From an uncultured Eubacteriales bacterium (lineage in GTDB: Bacteria; Bacillota; Clostridia; Oscillospirales; Oscillospiraceae): DNA of 64,000 nucleotides. Below, piece after piece: positions 1 to 7,577 of the stretch; the stretch's first letter is position 1; each line of letters starts with the position of its first letter. The position numbers and the translations under genes are program-made. The DNA lies in assembly GCA_900540635.1 (NCBI GenBank), contig UQGU01000005.1, positions 1 to 64,000 on the forward strand, in the 5' to 3' direction. Below the pieces are notes generated by a model. That model had not been told where the DNA came from, ran no database searches, and saw only the letters and a program-made list of their open reading frames with translations.

Positions 1-4
1 TTTA

Positions 5-26
5 TTTGGCGGCTTACGCCGCCAAA
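5..26. other. Short perfect hairpin at window edge
   Basis: TTTGGCGGC, a TTAC loop and GCCGCCAAA form a perfect 9-bp stem. With the stronger hairpin at 54-86 it sits downstream of the ROK gene. It may be the terminator of a gene beyond the left edge, which cannot be seen. Confidence 0.4.
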
Positions 27-53
27 CTCTGCGAGGCTTTTTTGACAAGCTGA

Positions 54-86
54 AACCGGGCCGCCCCATTGCGGGGCGGCCCGGTT
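54..86. terminator. Strong GC-rich hairpin, putative terminator
   Basis: AACCGGGCCGCCCC (54-67) pairs perfectly with GGGGCGGCCCGGTT (73-86) around a 5-nt loop. A T-run (ATTTTT) follows on the plus strand. On the minus strand, where the ROK gene ends at 101, the tail is only weakly U-rich. It is probably a bidirectional terminator. Confidence 0.7.
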
Positions 87-100
87 GGCATTTTTAGACT

Positions 101-1483
101 TTACTTCCGGATCTCCGGCAGGCTGGCTGCGGCCACGGACTGGCCTACCCGGCGGGTCTTCTCGTCGGGCAGCATGACCTGGCAGTGCTTGGCAAGCTCG
201 GGATGCTCAGCGGCAAGGACCTTCTGACACACGTCCAGAATGATGTCGCCGCCCTTGCCGGACATGACCCGGCCCATGAGCATCAGGTGCTCAATGTCGT
301 AGAAGTGGGAGTACAGAACGACGGCATTTGCCAGATATACGCCGATGTCGTGGTAGATTTTGGCGGCTCTGGGATCGTCCTCAGCCATGAGGGCCTGAAC
401 GACCTTCAGCTTCTCGGCGGGGGACAGGGCGGGGTCCAGTTCGATGCCCGCTCTGGGGGCCAGCTTGATAACGGCGTCCTGGGAGAAATACTTGCAGCCC
501 ACGCCGAAGTCGGTGGACCACTCGTCCTGCATGGCGTCCTCTGCCAGGTCCACGGGGGCAAAGGCCAACTCGGTGATCCAGCCCAGCACGTTCTTGTCTG
601 CGTCCACATAGCCCACGGCCTCGGAGGTGCCCATGGCCAGGCCCATGATGTTGCCGGTGTTCAGGCCCATAGCGCCGGCCAGAGCGGACACGTCGCCGTC
701 GTTGGCAACAACGATGGGCACATCGCCGATTGCGGCAGCGGCCCGGTCGAAGCAGGTCTTTACCTCGTCCCAGCGGCTGCGGGGAACCTTATAGAAGATG
801 CTGGAGATCATGGGCGCATTGCCGATGAAGGTACCGGCGGAGGAAACGCCGATGGCGTCTACCCGGGGCATCTTGGAGGCGGCGGTGCGGAAGGCGGTGA
901 GAATCTCATTGTACTGATAGTTGGGGTCCTCGTTCAGCTTGGGGAACCAGACGACCTCTTCGGAATAGACGCACTCGCCGTCGATGACTGCGGAGACCTT
1001 CCGGTCGGAGCCGCCTGCGTCGAAGCCGATGCGGCAGCCGTCCATGTGGCCGCCCAGAGGCTGGGTGGACTCGTTGGGGGCGGGGCACTTGTCCAGAGGC
1101 AGGCCGATGATCTCCAGATTTACTTCATACAGCTTGTGGAAGAAGTCGTAGTCGAAGGCCCGCTTGCCGTTCTCGGAATAGTCGGCCTGGAGCTGCTTGG
1201 CGATATGGTCGCAGCCGCAGACATAGACCTTGAAGCCGCCGATGGACCACAGCAGGAACTTGACCAGCCGCTCCACATAGCGGTAGTCTGCCTTGGCCAT
1301 GTCGGGGGTGCCGTGGATGAAGGTCTTGCGGACGGAGACCTGGCCCCGGTCCCGCTCAATGGCGATGGCGATGGGCTTTTTGGCATCCTTCAGATAGGCG
1401 TCCATCCACACGCCGAAGGGAATGAAGCCGGGGTCCAGCTCGGGTTTGGCCCCGATGGAATAGGTAACGCCGAGATAATTCAT
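101..1483 (-). CDS. ROK-family sugar kinase / NBD-HSP70-fold protein
   Basis: Protein of 460 aa with the actin/hexokinase-like ROK fold. The central block CRIGFDAGGSDRKVSAV is a phosphate-binding loop (variant of DxGGTK), followed by a GVSSAGTF block and IVVANDGDVSAL, typical of ROK sugar-binding regions. ROK members phosphorylate glucose, N-acetylglucosamine or similar sugars, or act as sugar-sensing repressors. No N-terminal helix-turn-helix is visible, so a kinase is favoured. The ATG at 1483 is chosen because GGAGG lies 8 nt upstream; an in-frame TTG 15 nt earlier lies inside that Shine-Dalgarno. It diverges from a sugar ABC operon, suggesting it acts on the imported sugar. It is longer than a typical 300-residue ROK kinase, having about 150 extra N-terminal residues. 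Substrate unknown. Confidence 0.75.
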   Translation of the reverse strand: MNYLGVTYSIGAKPELDPGFIPFGVWMDAYLKDAKKPIAIAIERDRGQVSVRKTFIHGTPDMAKADYRYVERLVKFLLWSIGGFKVYVCGCDHIAKQLQADYSENGKRAFDYDFFHKLYEVNLEIIGLPLDKCPAPNESTQPLGGHMDGCRIGFDAGGSDRKVSAVIDGECVYSEEVVWFPKLNEDPNYQYNEILTAFRTAASKMPRVDAIGVSSAGTFIGNAPMISSIFYKVPRSRWDEVKTCFDRAAAAIGDVPIVVANDGDVSALAGAMGLNTGNIMGLAMGTSEAVGYVDADKNVLGWITELAFAPVDLAEDAMQDEWSTDFGVGCKYFSQDAVIKLAPRAGIELDPALSPAEKLKVVQALMAEDDPRAAKIYHDIGVYLANAVVLYSHFYDIEHLMLMGRVMSGKGGDIILDVCQKVLAAEHPELAKHCQVMLPDEKTRRVGQSVAAASLPEIRK

Positions 1484-1614
1484 GTTCGATTCCTCCAAAA
1501 GTGCATTGATTGCAGAAATGAAATAAAGTTGGCCTTTCCCAAAAGCTGGAATTATGGATAAACAAAGAATTCAAAATGATAAAAATAGGCCAAATTCCCA
1601 GCTTTTTCATGAAA

Positions 1615-1643
1615 ATTATACCATAGATACGGGGCGGTAGCAA
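1615..1643 (-). promoter_or_regulatory. Promoter of the ROK gene
   Basis: On the minus strand TTGCTA (1638-1643) is spaced 17 nt from a consensus TATAAT (1615-1620), about 130 nt upstream of the ROK start. Confidence 0.6.
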
Positions 1644-1750
1644 GGAAAGAATGATGTAAATATTGCATAAAAACAGTGCTGTATAATTGTCGTTATCTTA
1701 CAAACTTGTGCATGAATAGGCAAAAATGCCAAAAATGAGCAAAAAATCAT

Positions 1751-1787
1751 TTGACATTGTTGTGATAGTTGTGATAGCTGATATAAT
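1751..1787 (+). promoter_or_regulatory. ABC operon promoter with 9-bp tandem duplication in the spacer
   Basis: Consensus TTGACA (1751-1756) and TATAAT (1782-1787) are separated by 25 nt instead of 16-18. The excess is exactly one extra copy of TTGTGATAG, present twice in tandem at 1760-1777. The related promoter at 5326-5353 has the same TTGACATTG start and a 16-nt spacer. The duplication creates a weaker -35-like TTGTGA (1760-1765) at 16-nt spacing, so initiation may use that. Confidence 0.7.
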
Positions 1788-1859
1788 TTATTTGTGCAAA
1801 GCAAACCCGCCGTGTATCGGGTCTGCGCAAATGCTGAAAAACTAGGAGGAGAAAACCAA

Positions 1860-3158
1860 ATGAAAAAGCTTGTTTCCCTGCTGCTGGTTCTGACCATGGT
1901 TCTGGCTCTGGCCGCCTGTGGTTCTTCCGGCTCCACCACCGCAACGACCGCCGCCCCCACTGCCGAGACCACCAAGGCAGCCGAGACCGAGGCCCCCGCC
2001 GCTGCCGGCGAGAAGGTCACCGTCACCATGATCACCGCCCAGTACGGCAAGCAGACCACCCAGTGGTGGGCTGACTTCGCATCCAAGTTCAACGCTGAGC
2101 ACGACGACATCGAGGTCGTTGTGGACTGCGTGTCCTGGAACGACATCTACACCGTGGTCAACACCCGTGTTGCCAACGGCGAAGCTCCCGACCTGCTGAA
2201 CATCGACGTGTTCGCCGACTTCCAGGCTGACGGCCTGCTGCTGCCCGCCTCCGACTGGGTTTCCGAGGAGACCTACGCCAAGTTCTACCCCTCCTTCCTG
2301 GAGCAGTCCGTTGTTGACGGCACCGTTTGGGCTGTGCCCGATCTGGCTTCCGCCCGCGCTCTGTACTACAACAAGGACATCCTGGACGCTGCCAACGTAG
2401 ACGTTCCCACCACCTGGGAAGAGCTGAAGGCTGCCTGCGAGGCCATCAAGGCTTCCAACCCCGATGTCTACCCCTGGGGCGTTGACATGACCACCGACGA
2501 AGGTCAGGCCTGCTTCGCTTACTATGCCTGGAACAACGGCGGCGGCTTCGTGGATGCCGACAACAACTGGGCTCTGAATTCCGCTGAGAACGTGGAAGCT
2601 GTCAACTTCGTTGTCGACCTGATCAAGTCCGGCCTGACCAACACCGATCCCACCAACGAGACCCGCTACGACCTGCAGGAGATGTTCGCCTCCGGCAAGC
2701 TGGCTATGATGATCGGACCCAACCAGATCTCCAAGTACTGCGAGGAGAACGGCGGCATCAACTTCGGTGTTGCTTCTCTGCCCACCAACGGCGATAAGGC
2801 CGGTGCTTCCGTCGGCGTTATGGACCGCTTCATGTGCTTCGACAACGGCTACACCGATGCCGAGCTGGCCGCGATCTCCACTGTGATCGATGCCTTCTAT
2901 GATGACGAGCCCTACGCTGACTGGGTTCTGATGGAAGACTTCCTGCCCGCTACCTCCACCGGCGCTGAGCTGTGTGCCAAGGCCAACCCCGGCATGACTG
3001 CCTGGATCGACGTTGTCGGTTCCTCCAAGTTCTACCCCACCGCCAAGGCTGAGTGGGCAGACGTGAAGCAGGGCGTCATCGATGTGGAGCAGCAGGTGCT
3101 CCTGGGCGGCGACGCACAGCAGCTGCTGGACGAGCTGCAGTCTGAAGTTGCAGGCTAA
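1860..3158 (+). CDS. Sugar ABC transporter substrate-binding lipoprotein
   Basis: Extracellular solute-binding protein family 1, 432 aa. The N-terminus has a lipoprotein signal (MKKLVSLLLVL, lipobox LAAC with Cys near residue 20), then a low-complexity Ser/Thr/Ala/Glu linker, then the two-lobed binding fold. It captures an oligosaccharide and hands it to the permeases encoded next. The ATG at 1860 follows AGGAGG by a standard gap. An upstream in-frame extension would destroy the signal peptide. It is first in the operon and followed by a strong hairpin at 3184-3216, the usual arrangement that makes more binding protein than permease. The ligand cannot be read from sequence; downstream N-acetylhexosamine-kinase-like and nucleotidyltransferase genes suggest an amino-sugar-containing glycan. 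Confidence 0.9.
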   Translation: MKKLVSLLLVLTMVLALAACGSSGSTTATTAAPTAETTKAAETEAPAAAGEKVTVTMITAQYGKQTTQWWADFASKFNAEHDDIEVVVDCVSWNDIYTVVNTRVANGEAPDLLNIDVFADFQADGLLLPASDWVSEETYAKFYPSFLEQSVVDGTVWAVPDLASARALYYNKDILDAANVDVPTTWEELKAACEAIKASNPDVYPWGVDMTTDEGQACFAYYAWNNGGGFVDADNNWALNSAENVEAVNFVVDLIKSGLTNTDPTNETRYDLQEMFASGKLAMMIGPNQISKYCEENGGINFGVASLPTNGDKAGASVGVMDRFMCFDNGYTDAELAAISTVIDAFYDDEPYADWVLMEDFLPATSTGAELCAKANPGMTAWIDVVGSSKFYPTAKAEWADVKQGVIDVEQQVLLGGDAQQLLDELQSEVAG

Positions 3159-3183
3159 GCACTCTATTTCTACGTAAACCCAG

Positions 3184-3217
3184 AGCGGGCCGAGCTGCAA
3201 GGCTCGGCCCGCTTTTC
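3184..3217 (+). terminator. Intra-operon hairpin after the binding-protein gene
   Basis: AGCGGGCCGAGC pairs with GCTCGGCCCGCT around a 6-nt loop and is followed by TTTT. It is likely a partial terminator or 3' stabiliser giving differential expression of binding protein versus permeases. Confidence 0.8.
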
Positions 3218-3335
3218 ACGTCCGCTGTTTCCGGGACGTGCATCCCCGGGAAGCATCGGCAGACCCTTGTTTTTTGAAATGCTTTCAGGCAGGGCATTTG
3301 AGGGGACAAGGAACCAAACAGAAGGAGGTTGCTTC

Positions 3336-4229
3336 GTGAAGAAGAACACACCCCGTCGCCTGGGCAGCACGATTGAGCCCTATATCTGGATTTTGCCCAG
3401 CGTGATCCTCATGGCGATTTTCATCATTGTCCCCATCGGATTCGTATTCCGCATGGCCTTCAGCCAGGTGACCAAGGCGGGCCTCATCAAGGGCTTTGCG
3501 GGCTTTGAAAATTTCAGCAAGGTCCTTGGCAGCAGCAAATTTACCATGGTGCTGAAAAATACCGTTGTCTGGACGGTCCTGGTGGTCGTCCTGTCCACGG
3601 TGCTTGGCTTTATTCTGGCCCTGATCCTGAACAACCAGTTCAAGGGCCGCAAGGTCGCCCGGGCCATTGTGGTGTTCCCCTGGGCCACCACCCTGGTCAT
3701 TCAGGCCAGCGCCTGGAAGTTCATCATCAATACGGACTACGGCGCACTGAACACCCTGCTGAAAACCCTGGGCATCATCCAGACCAATGTCAACTGGACT
3801 CCCACTCCCGGTGCGTTTTTCGCCTGGGAAATTGCCTGCGGTATTTTCGTAACCATTCCCTTCGTGTGCTTCACGGCGCTGTCCGGCTTGCAGAGCATCG
3901 ACAGCAGCCTTTATGAGGCCGCCATTGTGGACGGCGCCAGCTACTGGCAGAAGCTGTTCCACATCACCCTGCCCCTGGTAAAGCCCAGCCTGACCGTGGC
4001 CACGGTGCTGAACATCATCTACGTGTTCAATTCCTTCCCCATCGTCTGGACCATCACCAAGGGCGACCCCGCCAGCCGTACCGATACCCTGGTTACCTAC
4101 CTCTACAAGCTGGCCTTCTACAATGGCAAGCAGGGCGAGGCCGCCGCGGTTTCCGTCATCGGCTTCCTGATTCTGCTGGTCTGCGCCAGCTGCTACATGG
4201 TCTCCACGCTGAAGAAAGGAGAGGATTAA
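3336..4229 (+). CDS. Sugar ABC transporter permease, MalF/LacF type
   Basis: Integral membrane permease of 297 aa with about six transmembrane helices. The EAA loop lies in the second half (YEAAIVDGASYWQKLFHITLP), the contact point for the ATPase. The GTG at 3336 is chosen because AAGGAGG lies 9 nt upstream; the frame stays open further upstream but lacks a ribosome site. Family binding-protein-dependent transport inner membrane component (MalF-like), forming a heterodimer with the next gene product. No ATP-binding subunit is encoded nearby, so a shared MsiK/MalK-type ATPase elsewhere is expected, as is common in Firmicutes and Actinobacteria. Confidence 0.93.
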   Translation: MKKNTPRRLGSTIEPYIWILPSVILMAIFIIVPIGFVFRMAFSQVTKAGLIKGFAGFENFSKVLGSSKFTMVLKNTVVWTVLVVVLSTVLGFILALILNNQFKGRKVARAIVVFPWATTLVIQASAWKFIINTDYGALNTLLKTLGIIQTNVNWTPTPGAFFAWEIACGIFVTIPFVCFTALSGLQSIDSSLYEAAIVDGASYWQKLFHITLPLVKPSLTVATVLNIIYVFNSFPIVWTITKGDPASRTDTLVTYLYKLAFYNGKQGEAAAVSVIGFLILLVCASCYMVSTLKKGED

Positions 4230-4232
4230 GCT

Positions 4233-5084
4233 ATGAAGGACGATGTTTGTGTTAACTGGAAAAAGCTCCTGAGCCGGATCCTCCTCTACTTTGTGGTGGT
4301 GCTCATCTGCCTGTTTATTCTCTACCCCTATTTTGTTATGTTCTGCACGGCTCTGAAAAGCCGTGAGGAGATTTTCAGCATCAACGGTACCGTGTTCCCC
4401 GTTAAATATATGTGGTCGAACTTTGTGGACATCTGGTCCAGAGCGCCCATGGCCAAATACATGCTGAACTCCATCCTCATTGCAGGCGGCTCCACCGTCA
4501 TCGCCATGCTCTGCGGTATTCCGGCGGCCTACGCCCTGGCCCGCATGAAGTTCAAAGGCCAGACGGCCTTCCTGGGCTTTATCATCGTGTCCCAGATGTT
4601 CGCCCCGGTGGTTCTGCTGATCGGTATCTACAAGGTCATGCAGATCCTGAACCTGACGAACTCCATTCTTGGCCTGATTTTCATCAATGCGGCCTTTAAC
4701 CAGGCATTTACCATCTGGCTCCTGCGGGGTACCTTTATGAGCATCTCCGCGGAGATGGAGCAGGCGGCCACCATTGACGGCTGCAACCGTGTCCAGGCCA
4801 TGCTCCGAATTCTGCTGCCCGTGGCAGCCCCCGGCATTGTCACCACCCTGATTTTCATTTTCATCAACGCCTGGAATGAATACACCGTGGCCCTGTGCCT
4901 GATCTCCACCGATACCTTTAAGCCGCTGACCGTTGGCATCAACATTTTCAACGGCTACAATATGATCGAGTGGCAGTATCTCTTCGCAGCCTCCATCTTT
5001 GCAATCATCCCCGTGGTGATATTGTTCATGTCCATCGAAAAGAACCTGACCAGCGGTCTCACCGCAGGCGGCGTAAAGGGCTAA
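4233..5084 (+). CDS. Sugar ABC transporter permease, MalG type
   Basis: Second permease of the importer, 283 aa, about six transmembrane helices. The EAA motif is EMEQAATIDGCNRVQAMLRI near residue 170-190. It starts 3 nt after the previous stop, with AGGAGAGG as ribosome site, so the two are translationally linked. The C-terminus ends LTAGGVKG. A degenerate copy of exactly this tail (LIAGSVKG) is found 335 bp downstream in the collapsed operon remnant at 5285-5457. Confidence 0.93.
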   Translation: MKDDVCVNWKKLLSRILLYFVVVLICLFILYPYFVMFCTALKSREEIFSINGTVFPVKYMWSNFVDIWSRAPMAKYMLNSILIAGGSTVIAMLCGIPAAYALARMKFKGQTAFLGFIIVSQMFAPVVLLIGIYKVMQILNLTNSILGLIFINAAFNQAFTIWLLRGTFMSISAEMEQAATIDGCNRVQAMLRILLPVAAPGIVTTLIFIFINAWNEYTVALCLISTDTFKPLTVGINIFNGYNMIEWQYLFAASIFAIIPVVILFMSIEKNLTSGLTAGGVKG

Positions 5085-5088
5085 GTGA

Positions 5089-5118
5089 AAGCCACCTGTT
5101 CGCGCAGGTGGCTTTTTT
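5089..5118 (+). terminator. Terminator of the ABC importer operon
   Basis: AAGCCACCTG, loop TTCGCG, CAGGTGGCTT, then further T residues. A diverged duplicate lies at 5424-5452. Confidence 0.9.
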
Positions 5119-5325
5119 AAATTAGAAGATTGGCACGTGCAGAGTTCAAAATGGTAAAGCATGTGCAGGAAGAGGCTTTTTTGATAAACGGAGCATTCCG
5201 GACATTCGGCAGAGCGAACCCAAGAATGAAATGATTAATGTACAAAATACACGCTAAGAAATTGTATCTTTTTAACAAAATTGCGCAATAGCAGGCAAAA
5301 TTACCAAAAAACAGCAAAATTTAAT
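5119..5325. other. Intergenic stretch, no gene seen
   Basis: About 200 AT-rich bases between the importer terminator and the remnant promoter. The last 40 nt (from about 5285) resemble the A-rich stretch upstream of the importer promoter at 1710-1750. No other feature is supported. Confidence 0.6.
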
Positions 5326-5353
5326 TTGACATTGAAAGTATGCTTGATATAAT
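5326..5353 (+). promoter_or_regulatory. Promoter of the collapsed importer operon copy
   Basis: TTGACA (5326-5331) and TATAAT (5348-5353) are separated by 16 nt. The elements and following leader match the importer promoter: 28 of 32 bases are identical between 1782-1813 and 5348-5379. It is now the nearest promoter for the kinase gene at 5523. Confidence 0.8.
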
Positions 5354-5457
5354 TGATTTATGCAAAGCAAGCCTGCCGTAACCGTTTGCCGCCTCATTGC
5401 AGGCAGCGTAAAAGGCAAACCAAAAGCCATCTGCTTGCACAGGTGGCTTTTTCAAAA
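5354..5457 (+). pseudogene. Remnant of a duplicated ABC importer operon
   Basis: The leader from 5348 matches the importer leader up to TGCCGT at 5379. From 5393 to 5454 the sequence matches the importer's 3' end (5058-5119) at 49 of 62 positions, including the last codons of the MalG-type permease (LIAGSVKG versus LTAGGVKG) and the terminator hairpin AAGCCATCTG/CAGGTGGCTT (5424-5449). Everything between leader and tail, about 3 kb, is missing. I infer a tandem operon duplication followed by internal deletion. The terminator now stands between promoter and kinase gene. Confidence 0.7.
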
Positions 5458-5522
5458 AGAAAATGGAGCTTTACACACTACGCACTTGCTGATATACTGT
5501 TCAGCGGAAAAGGAGAAAAGAA

Positions 5523-6596
5523 ATGGAACCAAGTTTGAAAGAAGTGCTCTCCCATTTTCAGACCCAGGGAGAGGTCGTTTCCTGTGAACGCTATGGCTGC
5601 GGGCACATCAACGAGACATACCTGGCCGTGACGGATACCGGGCGGCGGTATATTCTGCAGAAGCTCAGCAACCGGGCTTTCCCGGATATTGCCGGTCTGC
5701 AGGAGAATGTTGAGGCCGTCACAAAGGATCTGCACAGCAAGTCCTCCGATCCCCGGGCAGCTCTGACGCTGATCCCCACGGACGAAGGCAAGAGCTGGGT
5801 ACATATGGGCGAAAACAGCGACTGGCGGATGTACGACTTTGTGGAGGACAGCCTGTGCCTCCAGGCCCCGGAGTGCCCCGAGGACTTCTACCAGAGCGCC
5901 ATTGCCTTCGGCACCTTCCAGCAGCAGCTTGCGGATTTTCCTGCTGAAACCCTGCACGAGACCATCCACAACTTCCACAATACCCCTGACCGCTACCGTC
6001 TGTTCCGGGAGGCCCTGGACAAGGACACCATGGGCCGGGCCGCTTCCGTGCAGCCGGAGGTCGATTTTGTATTGGCCCACGAGGCCGTGGGCGGCAAGCT
6101 GACGGCCATGCTTCGTGCCGGAGAGCTGCCTCTGCGGGTCACCCACAACGATACCAAGCTGAACAATGTCATGCTGGACGCAGCGACCCGGGCACCCCTG
6201 TGCGTCATCGACCTGGACACCACCATGCCCGGCCTCAGCGCCTATGACTTCGGCGACTCCATCCGCTTCGGCGCAGCTACCGCTGCCGAGGACGAAAAGG
6301 ACCTGAGCAAGATGACCATCGATCTGGAGCTGTACCGGATCTTTACCCGGGGCTTCCTGACTGCCTGCCCGGGTCTCACCGAGAACGAGCGGAAGGCCCT
6401 GCCTCTGGGCGCGCTGACCATGACCCTGGAATGCGGCGTCCGCTTCCTGACGGACTACTTAGACGGCGACCACTATTTCGGTATCCATTATCCCGACCAC
6501 AATCTGGACCGCGCCCGCACCCAGTTCAAGCTGGTCTCCGAAATGGAGAAGCACTGGGATGAGATGGCGAAGATCGTAGAAGAAGAGACAAAGTAA
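5523..6596 (+). CDS. N-acetylhexosamine 1-kinase-like phosphotransferase (APH fold)
   Basis: Phosphotransferase-family enzyme, 357 aa. It shows GCGHINETYLA (nucleotide loop region) near residue 25, the catalytic loop RVTHNDTKLNNVMLD with the general base Asp, and the metal-binding VIDLDTTMPGLSAYDFGD. This resembles NahK/LnpB, which makes GlcNAc-1-P or GalNAc-1-P in the lacto-N-biose/galacto-N-biose pathway, more than true aminoglycoside kinases. The ATG follows AAGGAG. The neighbours (sugar importer, then a nucleotidyltransferase 15 nt downstream) support a kinase-to-nucleotide-sugar route. No GNB/LNB phosphorylase is seen in the window, so the exact substrate is open. Confidence 0.75.
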   Translation: MEPSLKEVLSHFQTQGEVVSCERYGCGHINETYLAVTDTGRRYILQKLSNRAFPDIAGLQENVEAVTKDLHSKSSDPRAALTLIPTDEGKSWVHMGENSDWRMYDFVEDSLCLQAPECPEDFYQSAIAFGTFQQQLADFPAETLHETIHNFHNTPDRYRLFREALDKDTMGRAASVQPEVDFVLAHEAVGGKLTAMLRAGELPLRVTHNDTKLNNVMLDAATRAPLCVIDLDTTMPGLSAYDFGDSIRFGAATAAEDEKDLSKMTIDLELYRIFTRGFLTACPGLTENERKALPLGALTMTLECGVRFLTDYLDGDHYFGIHYPDHNLDRARTQFKLVSEMEKHWDEMAKIVEEETK

Positions 6597-6611
6597 AAGG
6601 AGAAACAGAAA

Positions 6612-7538
6612 ATGAAGAAACCCATTCTGGTTGTGATGGCTGCGGGTATGGGCAGCCGCTATGGCGGACTGAAGCAGATCGATCCCGTAGGCTGCGAGGG
6701 TGAGGCCATCCTGGACTACTCCCTGTTCGATGCCCACGAGGCCGGCTTTGACACCGCCGTGATCATTATCAAGGAAGCCATTAAAAAGGACTTCATGGAG
6801 ACCGTAGGGGCCAGGCTGGAGAAGGCTCCCCTGGAGATCCGCTATGCCTATCAGGAGCTGGACAAGCTCCCCGATGGTTACACCGTCCCCGAAGGACGCA
6901 CCAAGCCCTGGGGCACCTGCCACGCGGTGGTCTGCGCCCGGGAGGCCATCGGCGATGCCCCCTTCGCCGTCATCAACGCCGACGACTACTACGGCAAGGC
7001 CGCTTTCAAGGAGATCTACAATTACCTCTCCGCCCATGCCGATGACGGCAAGTACCGCTATTGCATGGTGGGCTATGAGCTGGGCAAGACCGTGACGGAC
7101 AATGGCTCCGTGGCCCGGGGCGTGTGCCAGGTGAATGAGGAAGGCTATCTGGAAAGCGTCGTAGAGCGCACCAAGATCGAGAAGCAGGCCGACGGCGTGA
7201 TCCGCTTCACCGAGGACGGCAGCACCTGGGCAGAGCTGCCCGAGAAGACCACCGTCTCCATGAATATGTGGGGCTTTACCCCCAGCTTCGCCGCCGAGAG
7301 CGAGGCCCGGTTCCCCGCATTCCTGGACAGGGCCCTGGCGGAGAATCCCATGAAGGGCGAATATTTCCTGCCCTCCACCGTCTCTGCCCTGCTGGCTGAG
7401 GATAAGGCAACGGTAAAGATGCTCTACTCCCCGGATAAGTGGTACGGCGTCACCTATGCCGCCGACAAGCCCGTGGTCGTAGCCGCTCTGAAGGCCATGA
7501 CCGAAGCGGGTCTGTATCCGGACGGACTGTGGAAATAA
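6612..7538 (+). CDS. Sugar-1-phosphate nucleotidyltransferase
   Basis: NTP-transferase-family protein of 308 aa with a Rossmann-like nucleotide-binding start: VMAAGMGSRYGGLKQIDPVG is the signature G-x-G-x-R loop that binds the NTP. The metal-binding INADDYYGK block lies near residue 120. It would join a hexose-1-phosphate to UTP or a related NTP. It follows the APH-fold kinase by 15 nt and shares its transcript. In bifidobacterial GNB/LNB clusters a kinase is likewise paired with a uridylyltransferase, though that enzyme is longer. The sugar and nucleotide are not determinable here. Confidence 0.8.
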   Translation: MKKPILVVMAAGMGSRYGGLKQIDPVGCEGEAILDYSLFDAHEAGFDTAVIIIKEAIKKDFMETVGARLEKAPLEIRYAYQELDKLPDGYTVPEGRTKPWGTCHAVVCAREAIGDAPFAVINADDYYGKAAFKEIYNYLSAHADDGKYRYCMVGYELGKTVTDNGSVARGVCQVNEEGYLESVVERTKIEKQADGVIRFTEDGSTWAELPEKTTVSMNMWGFTPSFAAESEARFPAFLDRALAENPMKGEYFLPSTVSALLAEDKATVKMLYSPDKWYGVTYAADKPVVVAALKAMTEAGLYPDGLWK

Positions 7539-7550
7539 GAATTTGACAAC

Positions 7551-7576
7551 GGGGGGCTGCCGCAAGGCAGCCCCCC
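7551..7576. terminator. Convergent terminator hairpin
   Basis: GGGGGGCTGCC, loop GCAA, GGCAGCCCCCC: perfect 11-bp stem between the nucleotidyltransferase (+) and the phosphatase gene (-). The T-run is poor on both sides. Confidence 0.7.
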
Positions 7577-7577
7577 G

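Noticed and set aside
1794..1859. N-terminal extension of the binding lipoprotein
   Set aside because: It would bury the lipoprotein signal peptide; the ATG at 1860 has its own AGGAGG.
5360..5587. 75-codon open frame across the ghost operon
   Set aside because: It is formed by leader sequence, a permease tail fragment and terminator; no ribosome site and no independent similarity.
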